Counted from the stretch's first letter, positions 47,726 to 56,481 are shown. The stretch: DNA of 64,000 bases from Halomonas salipaludis (GCF_002286975.1 NZ_NSKB01000003.1:310001-374000); one strand, 5' to 3'. Notes: generated by a model not told the origin, from the sequence alone. Made by a program: numbers and translations.

Positions 47726-48398
47726 TGCGTCCCACTGCCCCACGCCCCTGGCTCGCATCGGCGAGGTGGCCTACCTGGAGGTGGTCACGGTCAATGCCAC
47801 CGGCGCCTTCCTGGCCTGGGGCCAGCCCAAGGATCTGCTGCTGCCGTTCGGCGAGCAGCGCTTCCGCCCAGATGTCGGCAAGCGGGTGCTGGTGATGATC
47901 TACCAGGACCAGCAGGGCCGGCCGGTGGCCTCGCAGCGCCTCGATCGCTTTATCGTCGACGTCGCCGAGGGTCTCGCCGCGGGGGACGAGGTTACGCTGA
48001 TCACCGAGGACCGCACCGACCTGGGCGTCAAGGCGGTGGTCAACCACCGCTACTGGGGGCTGCTCTACCACGACGATCTGCCGCGTGCGCTGCGCCGCGG
48101 CCAGCGCCTGACCGGCTATGTCAAGCGGGTGCGCGACGATGGCCGCCTCGACCTGTCGCTGCTGCCGCCTGGCGCAGCCAAGCTCGACGTGGTCGGCGAG
48201 TCGGTGCTCAAGGCGCTGCGCGAGAGCGGTGGCTACCTGGCGCTGGCCGACAAGAGCCCGGCGGCGGAGATCAAGGCGCGCCTAGGGGTCAGCAAGAGCG
48301 CCTTCAAGCAGGCCATCGGGCGGCTCTACAAGCGTCGCCTGATCGTCATCGAGGACGGCGGCATTCGCCTGGTGCCGGGAAGCCGCGAAGGCCACTGA
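47715..48398 (+). CDS. S1-domain RNA-binding protein (CvfB/YitL-like)
   Basis: A 227-residue protein. Residues ~12-70 and ~75-150 form S1-type RNA-binding folds (VNATGAFLAWGQPKDLLLPFGEQ; GYVKRVRDDGRLDLSLLPPG). The C-terminal ~55 residues (SPAAEIKARLGVSKSAFKQAIGRLYKRRLI) look like a winged helix. This is the plan of CvfB, a conserved RNA-binding protein linked to virulence gene control in Staphylococcus, though this one is shorter than the ~280-300 residues usual there. It overlaps rsmE by 11 bases. Confidence 0.85.
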   Translation: MTTDASHCPTPLARIGEVAYLEVVTVNATGAFLAWGQPKDLLLPFGEQRFRPDVGKRVLVMIYQDQQGRPVASQRLDRFIVDVAEGLAAGDEVTLITEDRTDLGVKAVVNHRYWGLLYHDDLPRALRRGQRLTGYVKRVRDDGRLDLSLLPPGAAKLDVVGESVLKALRESGGYLALADKSPAAEIKARLGVSKSAFKQAIGRLYKRRLIVIEDGGIRLVPGSREGH

Positions 48399-48481
48399 CG
48401 GCGACCGCCATGGCGTGGCCATTGGCGATGGGCTGGGTCATACTGCGCGCATCGATAGTCGAACCGATGGATACCGTCTCG

Positions 48482-49438
48482 ATGAGCAAACGCGCACTCC
48501 GGATTGGCGTGGTGATGGACCCCATCGCCGATATCGCCTACAAGAAAGACACCACCATGGCCATGCTGTGGGCGATCCAGGACCGCGGCTGGTCGCTGTC
48601 TTACATGGAGCAGGAGGATCTGTTCCTGCAGGATGGTCGTGCCTATGCCCGGCAGTCCGAGCTCGAGGTGCATCGCGATCCCCAGCACTGGTACGACCTG
48701 GGCGAGCCAGCCGCGCGCCCGCTGGCCGAGCTCGATGTGATCCTGATGCGCAAGGATCCGCCGGTGGATGCCCATTTCCTCAATGCCGTGCATCTGCTGG
48801 GTTTCGCCGAGCGTGAGGGTGTGCTGGTGGTCAATCCGACCCGCGCGCTGCTGGAGTGCAACGAGAAGCTGTTTGCCCAGCAGTTTCCGCAGTGCTGCAC
48901 GCCGACTCTGGTGTCTTGCAGTGAGCCGGTGCTGCGTGCCTTCCACGCCGCGCATGGCGACGTGATCTTCAAGCCCCTCGACGGCATGGGCGGCAGCGGC
49001 ATCTTCCATGTCCAGCCCGACGGCCGCAACCTCGGCGCCATCATCGAGACCCTCACCGAACGTGGCCAGCGCCAGATCATGGCCCAGCGCTATATCCCCG
49101 AGATCCGTGACGGTGACACCCGCATCCTGCTGGTCGACGGCGAGCCGGTCCCGTACGGCCTGGCGCGGGTGCCGATGGCCGGCGAGACCCGCGGCAACCT
49201 GGCCGCCGGCGGCACCGGCGTCAGCCGCGAGCTGACCGCCCGTGATCACTGGCTGATCGAACAGGTTCAGCCGATGATCCGCGACAAGGGGCTGCTGTTC
49301 GTCGGCCTCGACGTGATCGGCGACTACATCACCGAGATCAACGTCACCAGCCCCACCTGCGTGCGCGAGATCGACGACCAGCGCGGCACTGATATCGCCG
49401 GACTGCTGATGGACGCCATCCTGCGGCGGCTAGGCTGA
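48482..49438 (+). CDS. gshB: Glutathione synthetase
   Basis: A 318-residue ATP-grasp enzyme joining gamma-glutamylcysteine and glycine. MDPIADIAYKKDTTMAML at the N-terminus, ILMRKDPPVD near residue 87, KPLDGMGGSGIF near 165 and RGNLAAGG near 240 are the family's substrate and ATP motifs; EINVTSPTC near 290 is the metal/product site. The start is uncertain between ATG 48482 and ATG 48467, and neither has a clear ribosome site. Downstream tonB, yqgE and ruvX follow the order known from Pseudomonas. Confidence 0.96.
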   Translation: MSKRALRIGVVMDPIADIAYKKDTTMAMLWAIQDRGWSLSYMEQEDLFLQDGRAYARQSELEVHRDPQHWYDLGEPAARPLAELDVILMRKDPPVDAHFLNAVHLLGFAEREGVLVVNPTRALLECNEKLFAQQFPQCCTPTLVSCSEPVLRAFHAAHGDVIFKPLDGMGGSGIFHVQPDGRNLGAIIETLTERGQRQIMAQRYIPEIRDGDTRILLVDGEPVPYGLARVPMAGETRGNLAAGGTGVSRELTARDHWLIEQVQPMIRDKGLLFVGLDVIGDYITEINVTSPTCVREIDDQRGTDIAGLLMDAILRRLG

Positions 49439-49448
49439 GGCGACCCTC

Positions 49449-50336
49449 GTGGCCAGCGTCGGCGATGCCATCGACTATGCCCCGGTCACCCGCGCCTATC
49501 GGCGTTGGCTGGCCTGGGCGCTGGCGATCGTGCTGCACCTGGCGATCCTGGGGGTGGTGGCGAGCTGGACGTTGAGCCCCGAGGTGGCGGAACGTACAAG
49601 CATCGACGTGGTGCTGGTCAGCCAGCCTGCGCAGCAGGCGGTGGACAGCGACAGCATCGCCGAGGCCGACCAGCAGGCGCGTGGCGATAGCGAGGCCAAT
49701 GCTGCCGCGGCCCGCCTGTCTGCCGCCGACCAGGCGCTGACCGCCCCCGCCGCCGAGGCCGGCGAGCTGACTCCCGACCTGTCTGCCGCGCCGACGGCGC
49801 CGTTGGCGGCGGTGGTCAGTGCCAACCAGGGCGAGCCGAGCCCGACTCGCATCGATCCGGCGCTGGCGCAAGTACCGGCCCTGGCCGATCCGCGCCCTGC
49901 GGCGCAAGCCGGCGCGCGCGACAGCCGCGACCCGCTCGGCCAGTCGGCGCTGAGCCTGCGTCAGCAGGGCGAGGCCGCCACGCTGGCCGGCGAGCAGCCC
50001 GGAGAGGCACGCCAGGCTGCCCGCGCGGCCGCCGAGGCGCGCTATATCGAGGCCTGGACGCGGCGTATCGAGACCTACGGCAACCGTGACTATCCGGCCC
50101 CGCCGCACCTCGACGGTGAGCTGCGCATCCGCGTGGTGATCGGCCGCGACGGTCAGCTCCGCCAGGCAGAGGTGGTACAATCATCGTCACATCCCGAACT
50201 CGACCGGGTGGCGCTGGCCACCGTGTACGGTGCGGCCCCCTACCCGCCCTTCGACGAGGCGCTGGGGGAGCTCGATAGCCTGTCGATCACTCGCGTCTGG
50301 CGCTTCGGGAAAGGCAATCATATCGGCGTGCAATAA
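49449..50336 (+). CDS. TonB-family energy transducer
   Basis: A 295-residue protein with the TonB plan: a membrane span at residues ~19-42, a ~150-residue Ala/Gln/Asp-rich periplasmic spacer, and a C-terminal TonB domain (YIEAWTRRIETYGNRDYPAP ... GELRIRVVIGRDGQL). The spacer is Ala-rich, not the usual Pro-Lys/Pro-Glu repeats. Its place between gshB and yqgE corresponds to tonB3 of Pseudomonas aeruginosa, which has been linked to twitching motility, so it may not serve iron uptake. No exbB/exbD is nearby. The start is GTG with GAGG 8 bases upstream. Confidence 0.87.
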   Translation: MASVGDAIDYAPVTRAYRRWLAWALAIVLHLAILGVVASWTLSPEVAERTSIDVVLVSQPAQQAVDSDSIAEADQQARGDSEANAAAARLSAADQALTAPAAEAGELTPDLSAAPTAPLAAVVSANQGEPSPTRIDPALAQVPALADPRPAAQAGARDSRDPLGQSALSLRQQGEAATLAGEQPGEARQAARAAAEARYIEAWTRRIETYGNRDYPAPPHLDGELRIRVVIGRDGQLRQAEVVQSSSHPELDRVALATVYGAAPYPPFDEALGELDSLSITRVWRFGKGNHIGVQ

Positions 50337-50366
50337 GGGCAGGACCGCCCCGCGCCCGGGAGGCCC

Positions 50367-50924
50367 ATGCAAAGCTTGAAACACCATTTTTTGCTGGCGA
50401 TGCCTCATCTCGAGGACGCCAACTTCGCCGGTAGCCTGAGTTACCTGTGCGATCACGACGACAACGGCACCATGGGGGTGATCGTCAATCGCCCCCTCGA
50501 CCTGACCCTCGACGCGCTGTTCGAGCAGCTCGACCTGGGCGGCGATGATAGCCCACACTGCGATGCCCCGGTCTACTATGGCGGCCCGGTGCACAAGGAT
50601 CGCGGCTTCATCCTGCATCGCGGCACTGCCAGCGCCTGGGACTCCAGCATTCAGGTCGCCGAGGATATCGCCCTGACTACCTCCATGGACATGCTCCAGG
50701 CGCTGGCCGACGGCCGCGGCCCCGAGCAGTTCCTGGTTTGCCTGGGGTGCGCCGGCTGGGAGGCGGGCCAGCTCGAGGGAGAACTCATGGAGAACGCCTG
50801 GCTGACCGTGGAGGGCAGCGCCCAGATTCTCTTCGACACCCCGCCCGAGCAGCGCCTGCAGGCCGCCGCCGGTAGCCTCGGCGTGGATCTCAACCTGATG
50901 AGCCGCGAGGCGGGCCACTCATGA
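50367..50924 (+). CDS. yqgE: YqgE/AlgH family protein
   Basis: A 185-residue protein of the UPF0301/DUF179 family. It shows the N-terminal HHFLLAMPHLED, NGTMGVIVNRPLDL near residue 35, VYYGGPV near 73 and LVCLGCAGWEAGQLE near 125. Its molecular function is not settled; in pseudomonads the homologue AlgH affects alginate regulation. It lies between tonB and ruvX, a very common order. Confidence 0.93.
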   Translation: MQSLKHHFLLAMPHLEDANFAGSLSYLCDHDDNGTMGVIVNRPLDLTLDALFEQLDLGGDDSPHCDAPVYYGGPVHKDRGFILHRGTASAWDSSIQVAEDIALTTSMDMLQALADGRGPEQFLVCLGCAGWEAGQLEGELMENAWLTVEGSAQILFDTPPEQRLQAAAGSLGVDLNLMSREAGHS

Positions 50925-50940
50925 GGCAGGAGCGCGGCTG

Positions 50941-51381
50941 ATGGGTAGGGCCGGCGAACGCTTGATCCTGGCCTTCGACTTCGGCACTCGGCGGATCGGC
51001 GTGGCGGTGGGTAACGAGCTGCTGGCCAGTGCGCGCCAGCTCGAGCCGCTGAGTGCCCGCGACGGCATTCCCGACTGGTCGGTGATCACCCGGCTGGTCG
51101 ACGAGTGGCGGCCTGACCTGTTCGTGGTCGGCCTGCCGCTGACCCGTGACGGCGAGGAGCAGGAGATGAGCGTGCGGGCGCGCAAGTTCGGCAAGCGCCT
51201 GTTTGGTCGCTACGGGGTTCCCTGTGAGATGGTCGACGAGCGCGGCTCGACCCGTGAGGCCAAGGCCATTGCCCGTGAGGCAGGGCACCGCGGCAACTAT
51301 CGTGACGACAGCGTCGACGGGATTGCCGCGGTGCTGATCCTGGAGGGCTGGTTCGCCCGCCAGGAAGGATTGCTCGGCTAG
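50941..51381 (+). CDS. ruvX: Holliday junction resolvase-like RuvX (YqgF)
   Basis: A 146-residue RNase H-fold protein with the catalytic Asp in LAFDFGTRRIGVAVG, the GLPLTRDGEEQEMS block, and the final Asp in DDSVDGIAAVLIL. YqgF is essential in E. coli and acts in 16S rRNA 5'-end processing; the resolvase name comes from fold similarity. Sixteen bases separate it from yqgE. Its stop overlaps the converging gene by 4 bases. Confidence 0.94.
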   Translation: MGRAGERLILAFDFGTRRIGVAVGNELLASARQLEPLSARDGIPDWSVITRLVDEWRPDLFVVGLPLTRDGEEQEMSVRARKFGKRLFGRYGVPCEMVDERGSTREAKAIAREAGHRGNYRDDSVDGIAAVLILEGWFARQEGLLG

Positions 51382-52019
51382 TCGCCGCCGACGGCGGTGT
51401 TCTGCTTGGCGATATCGTCGGCAGTGATGCAGGTGTACTTCTCGATGAAGAACGCCAGGGTCGCCGGATGGCTGAAGCGCTCCTCGAACTGCTCGATCTC
51501 GCCGCCATGCTCGCGGCGCACTCGCACGCTGTAGTGGTTGCCCTCACGGCCCACGGTAACGCTGGCCTTGCGTTTGTCGTTGACGTTTTCGGCGCTCAGC
51601 GGTGACTGGCGCTTGAGTAGCGCCTCGAGCGTCTTGCCGCCCTCGACGTCCTCCTCGGAGGCCCACAGCGCCTGGTCCCGGTTGCCGTAGTGGAACAGGA
51701 TCACCACCAGCAGCGCCGAGAACACCGCGCTGATCAGCATCCAGGTGATATCGGTCTTCGACAGGCCCGCCGTCAGTACCATGACCACCTGCAGCACCAC
51801 GGCAACCGCCAGGATAGCCGCCAGCGGCCGCCAGATCCGCGGGTTCATGAAGCCGCGTCCTAGGGTATAGCCCCACAGGCCGACCACGGCCAGTGCGCCA
51901 ATGCCAAGCTGTACGATCGACACGGCCGAGCCGCCGCCCATCAGCAGCGCCAAGGCGCCGATGGCGATCAGCAGGCTATAGAAGGCTCCCAGCGAGAGGT
52001 AGGCGGTGTGCATGTTCAT
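51378..52019 (-). CDS. Hypothetical four-span membrane protein
   Basis: A 213-residue protein I do not recognise. Four hydrophobic segments (about residues 8-28, 35-52, 66-87 and 95-113) are followed by a ~100-residue soluble C-terminal domain with HYSVRVRREHGG and FIEKYTCITADDIAKQN. The start at 52019 has AAGGAG about 10 bases upstream; a second ATG lies two codons later. It stands alone on the minus strand between ruvX and pyrB. No function is proposed. Confidence 0.75.
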   Translation of the reverse strand: MNMHTAYLSLGAFYSLLIAIGALALLMGGGSAVSIVQLGIGALAVVGLWGYTLGRGFMNPRIWRPLAAILAVAVVLQVVMVLTAGLSKTDITWMLISAVFSALLVVILFHYGNRDQALWASEEDVEGGKTLEALLKRQSPLSAENVNDKRKASVTVGREGNHYSVRVRREHGGEIEQFEERFSHPATLAFFIEKYTCITADDIAKQNTAVGGD

Positions 52020-52127
52020 TGGCGATATGACTCCTTGACAGTACGCATGATTGTTGTTGGTGGACGATGCCAGGCCGATATTCGCAGTCTCGCACATTCC
52101 ACGACGTTCGGCAGCCTATCCCATCGG

Positions 52128-53156
52128 CTAGGATACGGCGTCGTCTACCCCCACCCGCTCGGGCACGAACCAGCGCACCGGGCGCAGGTCTTTCTCGATC
52201 AGATCCTCGACCTGCAGCAGGGTGGCGAAGATTGCCATGCGCACCGGAATGCCGTTGTCGGTCTGGCGGAAGATCGCCAGCCGTGGGTCGCCGTTGAGAT
52301 CGACGTCGAGGTCGTTGGCCTCGGCACGGCTGTCGCGGGGCAGGGGATGCATGACGATGGTGTCGCGGCCGCAGCGCTTGTCCATGAAGGCGCGGTCGAC
52401 GCTGAAGTCCCGCGACAGGCTGAAGCCCTCGCTCATCTCGGCGGTGAAGCGCTCCTTCTGGATGCGCGTGGTGTAGACCACGTCCACGTCGGCGTAGTCG
52501 TCGGCCAGGCTCTCGCGCTGCTCGACCCGATGCCCACGGGACGCGACCAGGTCGATCAAATGGCTCGGCATCTCCAGCCCCGGCGGCGCCACCAGGGTGA
52601 TGTGCATGGGATCGTAGAGCGACAGCAGCTTGATCAGCGAGTGCACGGTGCGGCCGTACTTGAGGTCGCCGGTCAGCAGCACATGGGCGCCGGCCAGTGG
52701 CTTGCCCAGGCGGGTGAACTCCTTGTCGATGGTATAGAAGTCGAGCAGCGCCTGGCTGGGGTGCTCGCCGGGGCCGTCGCCGCCGTTGATCACCGGCACA
52801 TGGGTGGCGGCGGCGAACTCGGCCACCGAGCCCTGGTCGGGGTGGCGCATGACGATGGCGTCGCAGTAGCCGCTCATTACCCGGCTGGTGTCGTAGAGCG
52901 ACTCGCCCTTGGCCATCGACGAGAAGGTGAAGCCGGTGGTGTCGCAGACGCTGCCGCCGAGGCGGCAAAAGGCGGCGTGGAAGCTGACCCGGGTGCGGGT
53001 GCTGGCCTCGAAGAACAGGTTGCCGAGCACAGCGCCCTCCAGCACCCGGGTGACCTGGCGGCGCTGGGCAATGGGTTCCATGCGTGCGGCGACGCGCAGC
53101 AGGTGATCGACGCGGTCACGGGAGAGGGAATCGACGGACAGCAGGTGGGGACTCAT
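52128..53156 (-). CDS. pyrB: Aspartate carbamoyltransferase catalytic subunit
   Basis: A 342-residue enzyme making carbamoyl aspartate for pyrimidines. The carbamoyl-phosphate site is FFEASTRTRVSF (S52-R56), then VINGGDGPGEHPSQALLD near residue 123 and MHPLPRDSRAE near 273. It is longer than E. coli PyrB (311 residues), closer to the Pseudomonas form. Neither a pyrI regulatory subunit nor a pyrC-like gene adjoins it; in pseudomonads pyrB is followed by an inactive pyrC', which is absent here. The pyrR seen beside ruvX in Pseudomonas is also missing. Confidence 0.95.
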   Translation of the reverse strand: MSPHLLSVDSLSRDRVDHLLRVAARMEPIAQRRQVTRVLEGAVLGNLFFEASTRTRVSFHAAFCRLGGSVCDTTGFTFSSMAKGESLYDTSRVMSGYCDAIVMRHPDQGSVAEFAAATHVPVINGGDGPGEHPSQALLDFYTIDKEFTRLGKPLAGAHVLLTGDLKYGRTVHSLIKLLSLYDPMHITLVAPPGLEMPSHLIDLVASRGHRVEQRESLADDYADVDVVYTTRIQKERFTAEMSEGFSLSRDFSVDRAFMDKRCGRDTIVMHPLPRDSRAEANDLDVDLNGDPRLAIFRQTDNGIPVRMAIFATLLQVEDLIEKDLRPVRWFVPERVGVDDAVS

Positions 53157-53233
53157 CGCGGGCCTCGCAGTGCGGCGGAAAACTGGCGCTCAGTGTACCC
53201 GCGAACGCGCGGTACGGCACGGGCCCGCGGTGA

Positions 53234-54067
53234 TCAATACTCCTCGGCGCTGGGTAGTCTGCCACCGAGTTGGGTGGTGATCTCACGGGCGGCACGGCTG
53301 ACCAGGCCGCCGAGCTCGGCAAGCCGCGATTCGGGAATCCGCGCCACCGGTCCGGAGACCGAAATGGCGCCCAGCGGATTGCCCTGCTCGTCGTGGATCG
53401 AGGCGGCCACGCAGTGCAGGCCGACGGCGTGCTCCTCGCGGTCGCAGGCGTAGCCCTGGCGGCGAATCTCGGCCATGCCCTGGCGCAGCCGCGCGGGAGT
53501 GTCGATGGTGTTATCGGTGACCTTGGGCAAGCCGCGGGCCTGCAGAATGCGCTCGACCTCCTTCTCTGGCAGCCAGGCCAGCAGCGCCTTGCCGACGCCC
53601 GAGGCGTGCAGCGGCGCTCGCGAACCGAGGCGCGTGATCATGCGCATCATCTGCGGCGATTCGCTCTGGGCCAGGAATACCGCCATGCCGTCGTCGCGAA
53701 TGCCGAGGTTGGCCGACTCGCCGCTCTCGTCGGTGAGCCGACGCAGGTAGGGGCGGGCGGTGGCGACGAAGTCGCGGGACTCGAGGAAGGTGTTGCCGAT
53801 CTGAAAGGTCTTGACGCCGATCTTCCACAGCCCTAGCTCGGCGTCCTGGGTGATGAAGCCCTGCTTGTGCAGCGCCTGCAGCAGGCGGTGCGTGGTGGAG
53901 GGCGCCAGGCCAACGATCTGGGCGATATCGGACAACGCCAACCCCACCGGCGCCGCGGCCAGCCCCTCGAGGATGTTCAGCCCGCGCACCAGCGACTGAC
54001 TGTGCCCGCCGCTGCTCTTGCCCGACCCGGCCGGCCGGCCTACCGCCTTGCGTTTGGTCTCGCTCAC
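53234..54067 (-). CDS. IclR-family transcriptional regulator
   Basis: A 277-residue regulator. After a short basic leader (KRKAVGRPAGSGKSSGG), residues ~25-85 form a winged helix-turn-helix (LSDIAQIVGLAPSTTHRLLQALHKQGFI). The ligand-binding domain follows, with ASGVGKALLAWLPEKEV and the final ISVSGPVARIPE. Such regulators (for example AllR) often control purine/allantoin genes, and uraD is directly upstream on the same strand, so it may regulate the ureide pathway. GTG at 54067 has GGAG upstream; ATG at 54091 is the alternative. A candidate binding site precedes it (54144-54156). Confidence 0.9.
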   Translation of the reverse strand: MSETKRKAVGRPAGSGKSSGGHSQSLVRGLNILEGLAAAPVGLALSDIAQIVGLAPSTTHRLLQALHKQGFITQDAELGLWKIGVKTFQIGNTFLESRDFVATARPYLRRLTDESGESANLGIRDDGMAVFLAQSESPQMMRMITRLGSRAPLHASGVGKALLAWLPEKEVERILQARGLPKVTDNTIDTPARLRQGMAEIRRQGYACDREEHAVGLHCVAASIHDEQGNPLGAISVSGPVARIPESRLAELGGLVSRAAREITTQLGGRLPSAEEY

Positions 54068-54140
54068 GCCTCGCTCTCCATCCCCGTGCATCAGTGATCG
54101 CTGCGCATAGGATACACGCTCGTCGTTGGACTGTCGTGCT

Positions 54141-54164
54141 GGCGGAAATCGATTCCATTCCGCC
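54141..54164. promoter_or_regulatory. Possible IclR-type operator
   Basis: GGAAATCGATTCC (54144-54156) resembles the TGGAAATNATTTCCA-like sites of IclR-family proteins. It sits within a 7-bp inverted repeat (GGCGGAA / TTCCGCC), in the gap between uraD and the regulator gene. Inference only. Confidence 0.3.
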
Positions 54165-54171
54165 TCGGCGA

Positions 54172-54696
54172 CTAGGCGACGCGGCTCTCGAGTCTCAGCA
54201 GGGCAATGCGATTGATCTGTTCGACGGCGGTACGGCGCTCCTCGGCGGGGTCGTTGTCGAGACGGGTCTCGAAGGCGGCCAGGATAGCGTGGCGGTCGTT
54301 GCCCTTGACCGCCATCACGAAGGGGAAGCCGAACTTGTCCTTGTAGGCGGCGTTGAGACGCTCGAAGCGTGCCAGTTCCTCCGGGCTGCACTGGTCGAGC
54401 CCGGCGCCGGCCTGCTCGCGGGTCGAGTCGTCGGTCAGTTGGCCGGCTAGCGCCGCCTTGCCGGCCAGGTCGGGGTGAGCGCGAATCACCTCGAGTTGAC
54501 GCTCGGCGCTGGCGCTGCGCAGTACCTCGCCCATTGCCGCGGCGAGGCCGGCGGGGCTGTCCTGGGCGTCGCTGAGACCGGCCTCCCAAGCCAGCTCGGC
54601 GACCCACGGCGAGTGCTCGTAGATGTCACCGAAGCTGGCCACGAAGGCATCGCGGTCGAGTTGACTGGGGCGAGGGGTCAGCAGGGTAATGCTCAT
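54172..54696 (-). CDS. uraD: OHCU decarboxylase UraD
   Basis: A 174-residue 2-oxo-4-hydroxy-4-carboxy-5-ureidoimidazoline decarboxylase, which makes (S)-allantoin, the third step from urate. The catalytic His is in RAHPDLAGKAAL near residue 65, with Glu in EQAGAGL and FGFPFVMAVKG near residue 118 as the signature. AGGAGG lies 8 bases before the ATG at 54696. It is divergent from uraH, and the shared 151-base gap holds the palindrome TGTATACA. Confidence 0.95.
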   Translation of the reverse strand: MSITLLTPRPSQLDRDAFVASFGDIYEHSPWVAELAWEAGLSDAQDSPAGLAAAMGEVLRSASAERQLEVIRAHPDLAGKAALAGQLTDDSTREQAGAGLDQCSPEELARFERLNAAYKDKFGFPFVMAVKGNDRHAILAAFETRLDNDPAEERRTAVEQINRIALLRLESRVA

Positions 54697-54745
54697 GATG
54701 GCGGCCTCCTTGGGCATGCTCGTCGGGGTCAGGGATAATGCAATA

Positions 54746-54774
54746 CACTTACTGTATACAAAAAAACTTTGAAA
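54746..54774. promoter_or_regulatory. Divergent uraD/uraH promoter region with TGTATACA
   Basis: ACTGTATACAAAAAA lies at 54751-54765, with palindrome TGTATACA at 54753-54760. On the plus strand TTGAAA (54769-54774) is a possible uraH -35 with TAAAAC 17 bases on. On the minus strand CATTAT near 54736-54741 is a possible uraD -10. A regulator at the palindrome could act on both genes. Confidence 0.5.
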
Positions 54775-54847
54775 TGTACTCTATTAACAGCTAAAACTGT
54801 CTTCATAGGATAGGGTCTAGCTACCTCACCAACAACAGGAGATCCCC

Positions 54848-55201
54848 ATGGGACGCTTGACGACGCATGTATTGGACACCTCTCTGGGTCGCCCTGGGCA
54901 CGGCATTCGCATCGAGGTGTTTCGCCTCGAGGGCGAGCAGCGCACTCGCCTCGGCGAGGTGGTGACCAACGACGACGGCCGTTGCGATGCGCCGATCCTC
55001 GAAGGCGACGCCTTCAGCGTGGGCGAATATGAACTGCTGTTCCACGCTGGCGAGTACCTGGCACGTCAGGGCGTAGCCGGCCGCGAACCGCGGTTCCTCG
55101 ATCGCATCCCGCTGCGCTTCGGCGTCGCCGATGCCAGCGAGCACTATCATGTGCCGCTGCTGCTGTCGCCTTATAGCTACTCGACCTATCGCGGCAGCTG
55201 A
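54848..55201 (+). CDS. uraH: 5-hydroxyisourate hydrolase
   Basis: A 117-residue transthyretin-like enzyme that hydrolyses 5-hydroxyisourate to OHCU, the second step from urate. [14 protein letters not shown] is the N-terminal block with an active-site His, and the C-terminus ends YRGS, the catalytic tetrapeptide that separates the enzyme from the transport protein. AGGAG precedes the ATG. puuD follows by 53 bases. Confidence 0.95.
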   Translation: MGRLTTHVLDTSLGRPGHGIRIEVFRLEGEQRTRLGEVVTNDDGRCDAPILEGDAFSVGEYELLFHAGEYLARQGVAGREPRFLDRIPLRFGVADASEHYHVPLLLSPYSYSTYRGS

Positions 55202-55254
55202 GCGGCGATACCCTGACCGAGAGACGACACAACAACCACAGCGAGAGCTAGCGT

Positions 55255-56457
55255 ATGCAATCCTTTCTCCTGGAATTCGCCAACTTGCTGCTGCGATGGC
55301 TGCACGTCATCGCCGCGATTGCCTGGATCGGCGAATCGATCTACTTCGTGATGCTGGACAACGGCCTGAAGAAGCCCAAGGCCGCCGAGGACCGCGACAA
55401 GGGTGTGTTCGGCGAGATGTGGGCGGTCCACGGCGGCGGTTTCTATCACAACCAGAAGTACGCCACGGCACCGGCCAAACTGCCCGATGACCTGCACTGG
55501 TCGTTCTGGAAGTCCTATACCACCTGGCTGTCGGGTTTTGCGCTGTTCGTGCTGCTATACATGGCCAACCCCAGTTTCTATCTGGTCAATCCCGGCAGCA
55601 GTTGGGAGTGGGCCGCCAACCTAAGCGGTACGCAAGCCAATATCCTGGCGCTGGCCTTCCTGCTCGGCGGCTGGGTGGTCTACAACGAGATGTGCAAGCG
55701 CATCAGCCCCAACATGGAGCGCGATGGCCTGCTGAGCCTGGCCGTGGCGGTGCTGATGGTGGCGGTGGCCTACCTCAGCACGCAGATGTTCTCCGGCCGC
55801 GCCGCCTTCCTGCTCACCGGCGCGGTGATGGCCACGGCGATGTCGGCCAACGTGTTCTTCTGGATCATCCCCGGCCAGCGGCGCATGGTCGCGGCGATGA
55901 AGGCCGGCGAGACCCCCAACCCGCTGGACGGCAAGCGCGGCAAGCAGCGCTCGGTGCACAACACCTACTTCACCCTGCCGGTGGTGCTGCTGATGATCAG
56001 CAACCACTACTCGTTCGCCTATAACCATGACCACGCCTGGGTGATCATGTCGCTGTTCATCTTCGCCGGGGCGCTGATCCGTCAGTTCTTCGTGCTGATG
56101 CACTCGGGCAAGATCCAGCCGGCCTATCCGGCGGTGGGTACCGCGCTGATCGCCTTGGCGATGTGGGTGGCCATGCCGGCCGGCCCCTGCGCGCCGGCCG
56201 CCGACGATGACGAGGGCACTTCGATGGAGGAGGTCACCACCATCATCGAGCAGCACTGCGTGCAGTGCCATGCGCGGAGCCCCAGCCACGCCAGCTTCTC
56301 CTCGGCGCCGGCTGGTGTCACCTACGACTCCGAGGATGAGATTCGTCGCCAGAAGAGTCAGATCCAGCAGGTGGTCGAGAGCGGCTACATGCCGCTCGGC
56401 AACATGACCAATATGACCGACGAGGAGCGTGAGGCGATCGCCGCCTGGCGCGAATGA
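55255..56457 (+). CDS. puuD: Membrane-bound urate oxidase PuuD with C-terminal cytochrome c
   Basis: A 400-residue urate hydroxylase. About eight membrane segments span residues ~10-310. The last ~75 residues form a periplasmic cytochrome c domain with the heme motif CVQCH near residue 335 and the possible Met ligand in GYMPLGNMTNMT. Instead of soluble cofactor-free uricase, PuuD passes electrons from urate to the respiratory chain and avoids making H2O2. The product is 5-hydroxyisourate, the substrate of the uraH product just upstream. The gene order uraH-puuD with divergent uraD gives a complete urate-to-allantoin module. Confidence 0.93.
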   Translation: MQSFLLEFANLLLRWLHVIAAIAWIGESIYFVMLDNGLKKPKAAEDRDKGVFGEMWAVHGGGFYHNQKYATAPAKLPDDLHWSFWKSYTTWLSGFALFVLLYMANPSFYLVNPGSSWEWAANLSGTQANILALAFLLGGWVVYNEMCKRISPNMERDGLLSLAVAVLMVAVAYLSTQMFSGRAAFLLTGAVMATAMSANVFFWIIPGQRRMVAAMKAGETPNPLDGKRGKQRSVHNTYFTLPVVLLMISNHYSFAYNHDHAWVIMSLFIFAGALIRQFFVLMHSGKIQPAYPAVGTALIALAMWVAMPAGPCAPAADDDEGTSMEEVTTIIEQHCVQCHARSPSHASFSSAPAGVTYDSEDEIRRQKSQIQQVVESGYMPLGNMTNMTDEEREAIAAWRE

Positions 56458-56481
56458 TCGGCCAAGCTCCGTCCCTCAGGC

